Source of the DNA: Mucilaginibacter sp. OK268
GTDB taxonomy: Bacteria; Bacteroidota; Bacteroidia; Sphingobacteriales; Sphingobacteriaceae
DNA: 64,000 nucleotides
NCBI RefSeq assembly: GCF_900103125.1
Contig: NZ_FNJV01000007.1
Location: forward strand, 310,001 to 374,000
Direction of reading: 5' to 3'
Shown here piece after piece: positions 45,403 through 54,633 of the stretch (position 1 is its first letter; the number at the start of each line of letters is the position of its first letter). The notes under the pieces were generated by a model. That model saw only the letters and a list, made by a program, of their open reading frames with translations. It made no database searches and had not been told where the DNA came from. A program made the translations under genes and the position numbers.

Positions 45403-46062
45403 ATGAATGTATTCAGATTTTTAAACGCACCCTTCCGGGGTTTTGAAACCGATAGAAAAGACAGCAATATGCTTCATGATACGTTAAGTCCGTCCCTTTT
45501 TCGTAAAGACCATGTTTTTGATGATCTCTACCCGGAACATATCCAGGCATTATCACCTATGCACTGGACCTCCGTTAACATCGCAAAAAAAGCGGGCGAA
45601 TTTCTGGCCATTCCAAATGCCAAAGTATTGGACATCGGGAGCGGTGTCGGAAAGTTTTGCCTGGTAGCTGGTTTTTTCAATCCGGAAACGGCGTTTTACG
45701 GTATTGAACAGAGGAGCGAACTATTTACCTTCGCAGAAATAGCCAGGGAGGAAATTGATTTACCCAATGTAAATTTCATTCACGGCAACCTGACTGAGCT
45801 GGACTTTGCCGATTACGATCACTTTTATTTTTATAACCCTTTTTACGAAAATATCGAACCCGACAGCCGGATCGATTATGTGGTAAAAACTTCATTTGAA
45901 CTTTATGATCGCTATAGCCGGTTTGTTTATGAAATGCTGGATAAAAAGCCTCCGGAAACAAGGTTGGTGACATTCCATGGGGCCGATAGCCAGGTTCCCC
46001 CAAGTTACCAGTTGGTTAGTAATTCCTATAGCAGGTTCCTGAAAATGTGGATCAAAGAATGA
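45403..46062 (+). CDS. class I SAM-dependent methyltransferase-like protein, copy B
   Basis: About 219 residues from MNVFRFLNAPFRGFE. Motif I is VLDIGSGVGKFCLVAGFF, then YGIEQRSELF and FYFYNPFYENIEP. The C-terminus SYSRFLKMWIKE is shared by all four family copies with small changes. It follows copy A by 5 bp; copies A and B differ clearly, so the pair is old, while B resembles the inverted copy at 53990-54583. Substrate unknown. Confidence 0.75.
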   Translation: MNVFRFLNAPFRGFETDRKDSNMLHDTLSPSLFRKDHVFDDLYPEHIQALSPMHWTSVNIAKKAGEFLAIPNAKVLDIGSGVGKFCLVAGFFNPETAFYGIEQRSELFTFAEIAREEIDLPNVNFIHGNLTELDFADYDHFYFYNPFYENIEPDSRIDYVVKTSFELYDRYSRFVYEMLDKKPPETRLVTFHGADSQVPPSYQLVSNSYSRFLKMWIKE

Positions 46063-46126
46063 GTTCCTGGACCAGCATAATAGTTCAAAATATTATAAAA
46101 AAAGCACCGTGTTGATACAATAAATC

Positions 46127-46552
46127 ATGGGAAGAACATCAAAATCATGGGCCATGCTGCACGCCAAATGCCCGCGCTGCCGAAGGGGAAATATGTTTGA
46201 GGGGGCAACATACAGCTTAGGCTCTAACAAGATCAACCTGAATTGCCCGCATTGCCAGATGGTCTTTGAGATCGAACCGGGTTATTTCTATGCGGCGATG
46301 TATGTGAGCTACGCGATGAATGTAGCAGAGGGGGGATTTTTATGGGTGGCTACCTTCCTGATCACCCATAATAACGACTCACCCTGGTTATATCTTGCCA
46401 CCATCCTGGGTGGCTTATTGGTACTCTCTCCATTGAATTTCCGGTATTCTCGTGTGATACTGCTTTACTGGCTGTCACCCAAGGTACATTACCAACCACA
46501 TCTGGATACGGATACGCCAACCGACGGGAATAAATATAAATGGTTTCAATAA
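46127..46552 (+). CDS. DUF983 family membrane protein
   Basis: 141 residues. An N-terminal zinc-ribbon-like part with CPRCRRGNMF and CPHCQ (about 14-45) is followed by two membrane helices (about 60-80 and 88-108). This arrangement is the DUF983 pattern. Function is unknown. Its stop overlaps the SulP start (TAATG), so the two are co-translated. Confidence 0.88.
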   Translation: MGRTSKSWAMLHAKCPRCRRGNMFEGATYSLGSNKINLNCPHCQMVFEIEPGYFYAAMYVSYAMNVAEGGFLWVATFLITHNNDSPWLYLATILGGLLVLSPLNFRYSRVILLYWLSPKVHYQPHLDTDTPTDGNKYKWFQ

Positions 46553-48216
46553 TGAGCAGCGTGATGAATTTGTTCCGGCCAAAACTGATCGATACCCTTA
46601 AAAATTACACCAGGGCACAATTTTATAAAGATATTGTCGCTGGTGTAATTGTGGGTATTGTGGCCTTACCTTTAGCCATTGCTTTTGCCATAGCCTCTGG
46701 TGTATCTCCCGAAAAAGGCATTTTTACCGCTATTATTGCCGGGCTGGTCATCTCCGCTTTAGGAGGCAGCCGGGTACAGATCGGTGGCCCCACGGGCGCC
46801 TTTATCGTCATTGTTTATGGAATCGTCCAGCAGTTCGGTGTCAGCGGTTTAGTAATCGCCACCTTTATAGCCGGGATACTCCTGATCATCATGGGGGTGG
46901 CCAAATTGGGCAATACCATCAAATACATTCCCTATCCCCTGATCATTGGCTTTACCACGGGGATCGCTGTCATCATTTTTTCCTCCGAGATCAAAGATTT
47001 TTTGGGGCTGAAAATGGGAAGTGTTCCAGCTGATTTTATCAGCAAGTGGCAGGATTATGGGCAGCATCTGTCTTCTGTAAATCTATATGCCCTGTTCATC
47101 GGGGTTTTTACCCTGTTGGTCGTTTTGCTGTGGCCCAAAGTAACCCATAATATCCCGGGCTCATTGATCGCTATTGTGATCTGCACATGGGTAGTTTGGT
47201 TCTTTCATATTCCCGTAGAAACCATTGGTAGTCGTTTCGGGGCTATCCCTTCTGCTTTACCACGCCCGGTAATTCCGGGCGTCAGCCTGGCGACCATCCA
47301 GCAATTGATCAGGCCTGCTTTTACCATCGCATTGCTGGGTAGTATTGAGTCTTTGTTATCAGCGGTTGTTGCAGATGGCATGATCGGCGGAAACCACCGG
47401 TCTAATACAGAGCTGATCGCTCAGGGACTGGCGAATATCTGCTCTTCCATTTTTGGGGGCATCCCTGCCACCGGTGCGATTGCCAGAACAGCCACCAATG
47501 TTAAAAACGGCGGACGGACACCTATTGCCGGGATTATCCACGCCATCACCCTGCTCCTGATCATGCTTTTTGTAGGCAAATGGGCGGCACTGATCCCGAT
47601 GGCAACACTTGCAGGTATATTGATCGTGGTCGCCTGGAACATGAGCGAGCTGGAAAATTTCATGGCCGTACTGAAAGGTTCAAAAAGTGATGCCGCCGTT
47701 TTATTGACCACTTTTGGGCTGACCGTACTGGTGGACCTGACGGTAGCTATTGAAATTGGAATGATCCTGGCTGCCTTCTTGTTTATGCGCAAAATGATGC
47801 AAACAAGTTCTGTACAGCAAGCTGTTTTTTCCGTAGATCAGTTACCTGATCAGGAAATTAATCCGGAAGTTATTCCCGTAGGGGTTGACGTGTTTGAAAT
47901 CAACGGCCCTCTGTTTTTTGGTGCAGCCTATAAATTTAAAGATGCGATGAAAGTACTGGAGATGCCCGCCAGGGTACTGATCATCCGGATGGGGAACGTA
48001 CCTGTTATTGATGCGACTGGTATTCGGGTATTGCGGGATGTTCATCAGGAAATAAAAAAGAAAGGAACCAAACTCATCCTTTCCGAGGTGAATAGTGAAC
48101 AGGTAATGGCTGAATTAAAAAAAGCACGTTTGTTGTTTCAAATAGGGAAAGGTAATATCAAGGACAGTTTTGAAAAAGCTTTAAAACGGGCGAATGATGT
48201 CTTATCAAATGTCTGA
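46552..48216 (+). CDS. SulP family anion transporter with STAS domain
   Basis: 554 residues from MSSVMNLFRPKLIDTL, overlapping the DUF983 stop. About 12 membrane helices with the SulP signature VGIVALPLAIAFAIASG (about 30-46) and a Gly-rich GGSRVQIGGPTGAF stretch, followed by a C-terminal STAS domain (about 435-550, VPVIDATGIRVL). Bacterial SulP proteins carry sulfate, bicarbonate or dicarboxylates; the ion cannot be told from sequence. It ends the plus-strand run that starts with the methyltransferases. Confidence 0.93.
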   Translation: MSSVMNLFRPKLIDTLKNYTRAQFYKDIVAGVIVGIVALPLAIAFAIASGVSPEKGIFTAIIAGLVISALGGSRVQIGGPTGAFIVIVYGIVQQFGVSGLVIATFIAGILLIIMGVAKLGNTIKYIPYPLIIGFTTGIAVIIFSSEIKDFLGLKMGSVPADFISKWQDYGQHLSSVNLYALFIGVFTLLVVLLWPKVTHNIPGSLIAIVICTWVVWFFHIPVETIGSRFGAIPSALPRPVIPGVSLATIQQLIRPAFTIALLGSIESLLSAVVADGMIGGNHRSNTELIAQGLANICSSIFGGIPATGAIARTATNVKNGGRTPIAGIIHAITLLLIMLFVGKWAALIPMATLAGILIVVAWNMSELENFMAVLKGSKSDAAVLLTTFGLTVLVDLTVAIEIGMILAAFLFMRKMMQTSSVQQAVFSVDQLPDQEINPEVIPVGVDVFEINGPLFFGAAYKFKDAMKVLEMPARVLIIRMGNVPVIDATGIRVLRDVHQEIKKKGTKLILSEVNSEQVMAELKKARLLFQIGKGNIKDSFEKALKRANDVLSNV

Positions 48217-48261
48217 AAAAACAATTCCTGAATCGCAAACTAAGGCATCATTGTTTCTGGA

Positions 48262-48498
48262 TTAAATAGGATAGCGCAGCGTTACAGCCCTGCTAATGGC
48301 CAGGATCAACCCCGGTTCAAGAACGGTGTTCTCTTCAGGCGCTTCTTCCATCCATAATTTATTTTCATTCAGGATGAGCGTATGGTTTTTACCATCTAAA
48401 AGAATTTCAATGGTAGGGCTTTTTTTACTCGGAGCGGAAATAATATAATAGATATAGTCTTGCTGCTTATAATTTACACGTAAAGGAAATCCGATCAT
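48262..48498 (-). CDS. small hypothetical protein
   Basis: 78 residues (MIGFPLRVNYKQQDYIYYII), beta-rich in appearance with no membrane helix or cysteine. No family recognised. Kept because it is a full-length frame with normal codon use and has a 22-bp palindrome 72 bp upstream, at the spacing seen for other operators here. Confidence 0.55.
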   Translation of the reverse strand: MIGFPLRVNYKQQDYIYYIISAPSKKSPTIEILLDGKNHTLILNENKLWMEEAPEENTVLEPGLILAISRAVTLRYPI

Positions 48499-48558
48499 AG
48501 GTAAATAGAAATTAGGTTAAATCGCTGTGTATTTAAAAGTGAAAAGGACACAAGACGC

Positions 48559-48580
48559 TCAACGTAAATATTTACGTTGA
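48559..48580. promoter_or_regulatory. perfect 22-bp palindrome, likely operator
   Basis: Arms TCAACGTAAAT and ATTTACGTTGA meet with no spacer. Centre is 72 bp upstream of the 78-residue protein. It does not match the TGA-N6-TCA boxes, so another DNA-binding protein is likely. Confidence 0.55.
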
Positions 48581-48624
48581 ATACCTGTTGGCGATTTGGC
48601 TTGGTGGATTGACACGATTGCATG

Positions 48625-48966
48625 TTAAAAGGACTCGTCAAATAATTCATTGAACAGTTGACTTTCCCTATGGGTTATTCTTCCGGCCATAACCCCTTTT
48701 TTATTGAGTGACAAGACCACAATAAAATCATCTCTGCTGACCGATGGTAAAAGTTTAAGTAATTCAGCTATGATTCCATCTTTAGGTACGCTTATCCCGG
48801 CCCCTGAAGCGGATACCTTTGCAAAGTCTGCAGCGATCCCACATAACAGATCCAAATTAAAATTACAGGCTATGTGGGGAGGATCAAAAATAAACCCGGC
48901 TTTATGCAGATCATAACCTATAAAGAAATGCTCCTTGATGCTACTGTCTTTTTTTAATAAACTCAT
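48625..48966 (-). CDS. small hypothetical protein
   Basis: 113 residues with a mixed alpha/beta look (SISVPKDGIIAELLKLLPSVSRDDFI) and two cysteines in the first half (ACNFNLDLLCG). No known family was recognised. It lies on the same strand as the 78-residue protein, 126 bp upstream of it, and the variant operator at 49077 is 117 bp before its start. Confidence 0.6.
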   Translation of the reverse strand: MSLLKKDSSIKEHFFIGYDLHKAGFIFDPPHIACNFNLDLLCGIAADFAKVSASGAGISVPKDGIIAELLKLLPSVSRDDFIVVLSLNKKGVMAGRITHRESQLFNELFDESF

Positions 48967-49076
48967 CAGGTGTTTTGATATCCGGTTTCCCTATTTCCTT
49001 CCATGGTTTCAGTTTCCCGATAGTCAAAAGTACTTCAAACTTCAGCCGCTATATAAATAAAATATCAGCCCCAATA

Positions 49077-49090
49077 CTGATATTTATCAG
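49077..49090. promoter_or_regulatory. variant CRP/FNR-type box (CTGAT-ATTT-ATCAG)
   Basis: Reverse complement of the site at 44659-44672. It lies in the gap between two minus-strand genes, downstream of the terminator of the mini-histone gene and upstream of the 113-residue protein. Confidence 0.6.
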
Positions 49091-49126
49091 GTTGTGCTAC
49101 CTGTTAAATAGTCGAATCTACATTAT

Positions 49127-49162
49127 AAAATAAGCCCGGTCAGTTTTGACCGGGCTTATTTT
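49127..49162. terminator. strong bidirectional terminator
   Basis: Perfect 16-bp arms (AAAATAAGCCCGGTCA and its complement) around GTTT. T-runs occur on both strands. It ends the mini-histone gene at 49184. Confidence 0.88.
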
Positions 49163-49183
49163 CCCAAAACAATTTTTAAACTA

Positions 49184-49360
49184 TTATTGATTGTTTTTTT
49201 TCTCTGTTACCTCTTTACGAATATCCGTTGCAATAACTTTTAATTGTTGCATGGCATTTCTAAGCCTTGTCCCCGCCGCTTTGTTGCCTTTTTCGTAAAA
49301 GCTGACCACGTCGCTTCCTACAGAAGCCACCAGGTCTTTTACCGATTTGAATTTTTCCAT
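49184..49360 (-). CDS. Hc1-like mini-histone
   Basis: A 58-residue protein, MEKFKSVKDLVASVGSDVV..., with the pattern of Bacteroidota histone H1/Hc1-like proteins: an N-terminal helix, FYEKGNKAAGTRLRNAM, and a Lys-rich end (VTEKKNNQ). It is mildly basic and helical, probably DNA-binding. It is too short to be picked as a long ORF. A strong terminator follows. It lies between the two inverted methyltransferase pairs. Confidence 0.8.
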   Translation of the reverse strand: MEKFKSVKDLVASVGSDVVSFYEKGNKAAGTRLRNAMQQLKVIATDIRKEVTEKKNNQ

Positions 49361-49528
49361 ATGTTTTTATTAAGTAAATAAATGATGTTTGTTTTTCGTT
49401 CCTTTTTGAAAACAAACAGGTAAAACTAAAAATTTTCAGTATAAATAGCCTTTCTGATGATCATTGACATTCTTCCTGATCATTTGGACAAATCTTCCTA
49501 TTAGCAAATTACAGGGTTGCATAGATGA

Positions 49529-50623
49529 TTATTTTATTTGACTTTGTACAAAGGGCATCTTACTGACACAAGCACCCATTGGCAGGCCCCGGATATCTAC
49601 CAGCACATTTGTTCCGGGTGCTGCCGCATCAATAGCAACATAGCCTAATGCTATTCCTGTTTTTAGTGTCGGCGACTGTGTGCCTGAAGTAATCGCCCCG
49701 ATAGGTTCACCATCCATATTCAAGATACGGTATCCATGGCGTGGGATACCTCTTTCCATCATCTTAATACCAACTAATTTCAGTTTCGCTCCGGTGCTTT
49801 TTTGTTCCTGTAAAACATTCTTCCCGTTGAATTCTTTGTTGAATTTGGTTATCCAGCCCAATCCGGCTTCCAGAGGCGTAGCATGATCATCAATATCGTT
49901 GCCATACAAGCAGTAGCCCATTTCCAATCGAAGGGTGTCTCTGGCTCCAAGTCCGATAGGCTGAATGCGGTAAGCGGAGCCTGCGGCCATGATTGCCTTC
50001 CATAGGGCGGCTGCCGAATGATTAGGTACATAAAGCTCAAACCCTCCGGCTCCGGTATAGCCCGTATTGGATACGATCATATCGGGGATACCATTTAACA
50101 TCAATTCCCTGAAATGGTAATAAGGGATCAGGTTCAATTGATAGGAGGTTAAGCGTTGAAGCGTATCAACGGCATATGGACCCTGAACGGAGATCAGCGA
50201 AAGCTCGTCTGATCGATCTACCAATTCTGCATGCTTATAATTGTTGTCCACCAGCCAGTTCCAGTCTTTTTCTATATTGGATGCGTTTACCACCAGCATA
50301 TAGATCTCCAGGTCCAGCCGATATACCAACAGATCGTCAATGATACCACCTTGCGTATTGGTCATACAGGAATACTGTACCTGCCCGATATACAGGGTCG
50401 AAGCATCATTGGTCGTGACCCGCTGAATCAGATCAAGCGCATTCGGACCTTTTACAAAAAACTCACCCATATGCGACACATCAAAGATCCCTACCTGGTT
50501 CCTGACAGTTTCATGTTCATCGTTGATCCCTGAATATTGGATGGGCATATTGTACCCCGCGAAGGGAGCCATTTTTGCGTTTAACGATTGATGGATTGCT
50601 GCCAGTGACGTATTCTTCATCAT
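49529..50623 (-). CDS. gcvT: glycine cleavage system T protein (aminomethyltransferase)
   Basis: 364 residues, normal length. Transfers the methylene group from aminomethyl-lipoyl-GcvH to tetrahydrofolate and releases ammonia. Features: GYNMPIQYSGINDEH, FDVSHMGEFFVKG, TNDAS near 65-90, and GYTGAGGFELYVP for folate-side binding; GCV_T C-terminal domain with GYRILNMDGEPIGAITSG. It follows gcvH by 7 bp and is the last gene of a six-gene minus-strand run. No gcvP or lpd is present in the window. Confidence 0.93.
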   Translation of the reverse strand: MMKNTSLAAIHQSLNAKMAPFAGYNMPIQYSGINDEHETVRNQVGIFDVSHMGEFFVKGPNALDLIQRVTTNDASTLYIGQVQYSCMTNTQGGIIDDLLVYRLDLEIYMLVVNASNIEKDWNWLVDNNYKHAELVDRSDELSLISVQGPYAVDTLQRLTSYQLNLIPYYHFRELMLNGIPDMIVSNTGYTGAGGFELYVPNHSAAALWKAIMAAGSAYRIQPIGLGARDTLRLEMGYCLYGNDIDDHATPLEAGLGWITKFNKEFNGKNVLQEQKSTGAKLKLVGIKMMERGIPRHGYRILNMDGEPIGAITSGTQSPTLKTGIALGYVAIDAAAPGTNVLVDIRGLPMGACVSKMPFVQSQIK

Positions 50624-50630
50624 AAGCTTA

Positions 50631-51023
50631 TTAATGTGATGAAGGATTACTTACGATCAGCGCCTGATATTGTTCTGCAGTCAACAGGGATTCCCGGTCG
50701 CTTGCCGAGGTCACCAAAACCTTGATCATCCAGCTGCTATAAGGATCCTGGTTCACCAGTTCCGGGTTTGTTTCCAACAAAGGATTGATCGCTATTACTT
50801 TGCCATTTACCGGCATAAACAGGTCAGAAACCGTTTTTACAGCTTCCACCGTGCCAAATATGGCTTCTTTAGCAATGATCTTGTCCAGGGATGGAATATC
50901 TACATAAACGATATCTCCTAATTCCTTTTGTGCGAAATCGGTGATACCAATCAATGCATGGTCCTGTTCGAAGCTGATCCATTCGTGGTCACTGGTATAA
51001 AGTAAATGTTGCGGGTAATTCAT
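50631..51023 (-). CDS. gcvH: glycine cleavage system H protein
   Basis: 130 residues from MNYPQHLLYTSDHEWISFEQ (an upstream in-frame start is less likely). The lipoyl-lysine motif is GTVEAVKTVSDLFMPVNG, about residues 57-74. Length and fold match GcvH. Its end is 7 bp from gcvT, and pckA ends 29 bp upstream, so it belongs to the same transcription unit. Confidence 0.93.
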   Translation of the reverse strand: MNYPQHLLYTSDHEWISFEQDHALIGITDFAQKELGDIVYVDIPSLDKIIAKEAIFGTVEAVKTVSDLFMPVNGKVIAINPLLETNPELVNQDPYSSWMIKVLVTSASDRESLLTAEQYQALIVSNPSSH

Positions 51024-51052
51024 GATCTGTATTTTTTTATGGTTCAATGGTA

Positions 51053-52651
51053 TTAAATAAACTTTTCAATGATGGGGCCGCCTTTCCATATCTCCGGCGT
51101 AGCTAAATCCTGGTACTGTGAAAAATTCTGAATAAACTGCTGTACTAATTTTCCTGCCGCGATACGATATTGGTCAGGATCTTTCCAGGTATTTAGCGGG
51201 TTGAGGATAGCCGATGGCACACCCCGGCAGGAATCGGGTAGCTGCAACCCAAAAAAAGTATCCCTGGTGAAGGATACTCTTTGCAGGTTTCCGTTCAGGG
51301 CAGCCGTGATCATGGCCCGGGTATATTCGAGCGGTATCCTTGTCCCTGTCCCATAGCTTCCTCCAGTCCAGCCCGTATTGATCAGCCATACCTGTATAAG
51401 ATTGTTCTTAAGTTTTTCTCCCAATAACAGGGCATAGCGCATCGGGTGCAGTGGTAAAAATGGTTTTCCAAAACAGGCTGAAAAAGTAGTCCTGGGTTCC
51501 GTAACTCCCATTTCAGTTCCAGCAACTTTGGCGGTATAGCCGGAAAGAAAGTGATACATAGCCTGCTCCTGGGTTAACTTAGATATGGGCGGTAAAACCC
51601 CAAAGGCATCTGCCGACAAAAAGAAAATATTCCAGGGTATTGTTGCGACAGCAGGAGCCTGGATATTATCCATAAAATCCAGCGGATAGGCTGCACGGGT
51701 ATTTTCAGTTTCGGAGATATCTTCATAATTTACCCGCCTTGTACCCGGATGAAAGCAGGTATTTTCCAATAAGGCGCCATATTGAATGGCGTTAAATATT
51801 TGCGGTTCCTTTTCCTGGGATAGATTTGCGCATTTGGCATAACAACCACCCTCAATGTTAAAGATCTGGATATCATCCCAGCCATGTTCATCATCTCCAA
51901 CCAGCTTCCTGGCGGGGTCCGCGGACAGCGTAGTTTTGCCGGTTCCTGATAAGCCAAAGAAAAGCGCCGTGTCTCCCTGAGCAGAAGTATTGGCGCTGCA
52001 ATGCATCGGGAGAACCTGCCGCTGGGGCAATAAAAAATTCAATATCGTAAAAATACTTTTCTTGATTTCTCCTGTATAGGCTGTCCCACCGATCAGGATG
52101 ATCTTCCTGGAAAAATTAATTACTGTGAAATTAGCAGATCTCGTTTCATCAGTAGCAGGGTCGGCAAAAAAGCCGGGGGCAGATAAGATCAGCCAGTCTT
52201 CCTTAAATTCCGCCAGTTCTTTGGGTTCAGGCCTTATAAATAAATTGTGTACGAATAAGGCCTGCCAGGCGTATTCGGTAACTGCCCTGATCTTTAAACG
52301 GTAAGTGATCGCCGCGCAAGCGTACACATCTTGTACATAGATCTCCTTTAAAGACAGGTATGCTATCATTTTTTGGTATAGCCCCTCAAAAGCCGAGGCT
52401 TTGAAAGGCTGGTTGACATCACCCCACCAAATACTATCTTCGGTCAGGTCGTCCATAACGATAAACTTATCTTTGGGTGATCTGCCCGTAAACCTTCCCG
52501 TATCACAGGCAAGCGCACCGGTATCTGTCAGAAACCCCTGTTTGGCATCCATCGTCCGGCGGATCAGCTCGGGGGCAGGGGTATTCCAGTTGAGCTGACT
52601 GCTGGTTTGTAAACCGATATAATCCAGGGAATTTTCCACCAGTTTCTTCAT
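51053..52651 (-). CDS. pckA: phosphoenolpyruvate carboxykinase (ATP)
   Basis: 532 residues. Converts oxaloacetate and ATP to phosphoenolpyruvate, CO2 and ADP (or the reverse in fermentation). Features: TGRFTGRSPKDKFIV near 53-67, P-loop GLSGTGKTTLS (about 240-250), metal site DDEHGWDD, and the C-terminal TRIPLEYTRAMI. It is 5 bp downstream of the alpha-oxoamine synthase, so they are co-transcribed. In Bacteroidota it can fix CO2 under low oxygen. Confidence 0.95.
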   Translation of the reverse strand: MKKLVENSLDYIGLQTSSQLNWNTPAPELIRRTMDAKQGFLTDTGALACDTGRFTGRSPKDKFIVMDDLTEDSIWWGDVNQPFKASAFEGLYQKMIAYLSLKEIYVQDVYACAAITYRLKIRAVTEYAWQALFVHNLFIRPEPKELAEFKEDWLILSAPGFFADPATDETRSANFTVINFSRKIILIGGTAYTGEIKKSIFTILNFLLPQRQVLPMHCSANTSAQGDTALFFGLSGTGKTTLSADPARKLVGDDEHGWDDIQIFNIEGGCYAKCANLSQEKEPQIFNAIQYGALLENTCFHPGTRRVNYEDISETENTRAAYPLDFMDNIQAPAVATIPWNIFFLSADAFGVLPPISKLTQEQAMYHFLSGYTAKVAGTEMGVTEPRTTFSACFGKPFLPLHPMRYALLLGEKLKNNLIQVWLINTGWTGGSYGTGTRIPLEYTRAMITAALNGNLQRVSFTRDTFFGLQLPDSCRGVPSAILNPLNTWKDPDQYRIAAGKLVQQFIQNFSQYQDLATPEIWKGGPIIEKFI

Positions 52652-52656
52652 GTTGA

Positions 52657-53922
52657 TCAGTTTAAAATTTGTTCTGTTTCTGTTAAAGGGCCGTCGGTTA
52701 CAGCGTATTTGCCCGCAATCAGGTTTTGCCTGACCTGCTTGAATACCGCGACAGTTTTATATACATCTGCAAAAGTGTGTACGGCAGTTGGGATGAGCCG
52801 GAGCATGATCGTACCCTGGGGCACAACGGGATAAACTACCATGGAACAAAAAATATGATGATTTTCACGAAGATCTTCCACCAATGCAGTGGCCTGACTA
52901 ACCGGCCCGCTTAAATAGACAGGGGTAACGGGGGATTCGGTATCACCCACATCCAGACCTGCTTCTTTCAGCCCATCCTGCAGCGCATGAGTGATCTGCC
53001 ATAGCTTGATGCGGAGTTCTGGTCGTGTCCGGATCAGTTCCAACCTTTGCAGTAAACCAAATACCAATGGCATGGGTAATGCCTTGGCAAAAATCTGCGA
53101 CCGCATTTTATAACGGAGGTACTGGATGATGTCCTGGTTCCCCGATACAAATGCGCCTATGGCCACGAATGCTTTGGCAAATGTGCCAAAATAAAGATCA
53201 ATTTCATCCTGTACGCCCAAGGCTTCGCCGGTCCCCGCACCGTGATTGCCCATGACCCCGATCCCATGAGCGTCATCAACCAACAGCGTGAAATCAATAT
53301 ACTTTTTAAATGCAGCAATTTCCTTCAATTTACCCAGATCTCCCCGCATCCCGAAAACGCCCTCGGTAATGACCAGGATACCCCCTTTGCTATCATCCGT
53401 CAGCTTTTTGGCACGGAACAATTGTTTCTTAAAGTCATCCATGTCATTGTGCCGGTAGACAAAACGTTTCCCGGGGTGTAAGCGGAGTCCGTCAATGATA
53501 CAGGCGTGAGCTTCCGAATCATACACCACCACATCATGCCGGTCAACCATACTGTCAATAAGAGATACCATGCCCTGATAGCCATAGTTCAATAAAAAAG
53601 TATCCTGTTTGGACACAAAAGCAGCAAGTTTCTCTTCCAGTAGCTCATGCAGCACTGAGTTTCCGGTCATGATACGAGCCCCCATAGGATAGGCCAGGCC
53701 ATATTGCCTGGCACCTTCAGTGTCTGCCTGCCTGACTAAAGGATCATCGGCCAGCCCCAGGTAATTATTCAGGCTCCAGACCAGCTTTTCTTTTCCCTTA
53801 AAATTCATTTTAGGCCCCAGTTCTCCTTCGAGCCGGGGATAAGTGAAATAACCATGGGCATAATGAGCATGATCGCCTAAAGGACCTAATTTGGATAGTG
53901 CTTTTTTTATTAAATTCATCAA
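52657..53922 (-). CDS. alpha-oxoamine synthase family PLP enzyme
   Basis: 421 residues of the AOS family (2-amino-3-ketobutyrate CoA ligase, serine palmitoyltransferase, KAPA synthase). Visible are NNYLGLADDPLV, the substrate-pocket SEAHACIIDG with His, LLVDDAHGIGVMG (PLP Asp/His), and the Schiff-base Lys in GTFAKAFVAIGAF. The usual GG after this Lys reads GA, and the N-terminus (GDHAHYAHGYFTYPRLE) is unlike the housekeeping Kbl or Spt. Substrate cannot be assigned; glycine-linked neighbours gcvH and gcvT suggest amino-acid condensation or cleavage. It is 67 bp from the methyltransferases. Confidence 0.85.
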   Translation of the reverse strand: MMNLIKKALSKLGPLGDHAHYAHGYFTYPRLEGELGPKMNFKGKEKLVWSLNNYLGLADDPLVRQADTEGARQYGLAYPMGARIMTGNSVLHELLEEKLAAFVSKQDTFLLNYGYQGMVSLIDSMVDRHDVVVYDSEAHACIIDGLRLHPGKRFVYRHNDMDDFKKQLFRAKKLTDDSKGGILVITEGVFGMRGDLGKLKEIAAFKKYIDFTLLVDDAHGIGVMGNHGAGTGEALGVQDEIDLYFGTFAKAFVAIGAFVSGNQDIIQYLRYKMRSQIFAKALPMPLVFGLLQRLELIRTRPELRIKLWQITHALQDGLKEAGLDVGDTESPVTPVYLSGPVSQATALVEDLRENHHIFCSMVVYPVVPQGTIMLRLIPTAVHTFADVYKTVAVFKQVRQNLIAGKYAVTDGPLTETEQILN

Positions 53923-53989
53923 TAAATATTAATTATGATCGTTCATCAGTAAACCGTACATGCCTATAGCTGGGCTTGAACCAACTCGC

Positions 53990-54583
53990 TTACTCCTTGA
54001 CCCACATTTTCAAAACCCGGCTATAGGAATTGTCCATTAATTGATAACTGGCCGGAATTTGTTTGTCTGGCGCATGAAAGGTTACCAGTTTAGTACCGGT
54101 CGGTTTCTTGTTCAGCATCTCGTAAATGAATAGGGTATATTGATGATATAATTCAAACGAGGTACTGACTGTATAATCGATCCGGCTTTTTGGTTCTATA
54201 TTTTCATAAAAAGGATTGTAAAAATAAAAATGATCATACTGGTCATAATCCAGGTCCATAAGGTTACCATAGATAAACTGGACATTGGACACCCCGACCT
54301 GTTCTTTAGCTATTTGAGCATGATGGAACAATTCTTCCCGTTGTTCAACACCGTAAAAAGTAGCTTCCGGGTGATAGACACCAGCGGCGATGCAGAATTT
54401 ACCGACGCCGCTCCCGATATCCAGGACCCGGGCCTCCGGGGCCGCTAAAAAATTGCTGGCTTCCAGGGAGACATCCAATGCGGTCCAATGCATTTCTGAT
54501 AATTCCCGTATATGCCGGGGATATAAAGTATCAAAGGCTGCGTCTTTGCGGAAATAGGAAATATTTAAGGTATCGCTATACAT
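53990..54583 (-). CDS. class I SAM-dependent methyltransferase-like protein, copy B'
   Basis: 197 residues, closest in the window to copy B at 45403-46062. Motif I is VLDIGSGVGKFCIAAGVY, then YGVEQREELFHHA, YDHFYFYNPFYENIEPKSR, and the shared tail NSYSRVLKMWVKE. Second gene of the minus-strand run, 50 bp after copy A'. Substrate unknown. Confidence 0.75.
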   Translation of the reverse strand: MYSDTLNISYFRKDAAFDTLYPRHIRELSEMHWTALDVSLEASNFLAAPEARVLDIGSGVGKFCIAAGVYHPEATFYGVEQREELFHHAQIAKEQVGVSNVQFIYGNLMDLDYDQYDHFYFYNPFYENIEPKSRIDYTVSTSFELYHQYTLFIYEMLNKKPTGTKLVTFHAPDKQIPASYQLMDNSYSRVLKMWVKE

Positions 54584-54633
54584 TTGAAAAAGGTGTATGA
54601 GGTTTTATTTAAGTTTTGAGTTTAAGTGGATAA

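Noticed and set aside
53955..53985. tRNA-like T-arm (GGTTCAAGCC on the minus strand) near the methyltransferases
   Set aside because: No acceptor, D or anticodon arms can be drawn; it is a short imperfect hairpin.
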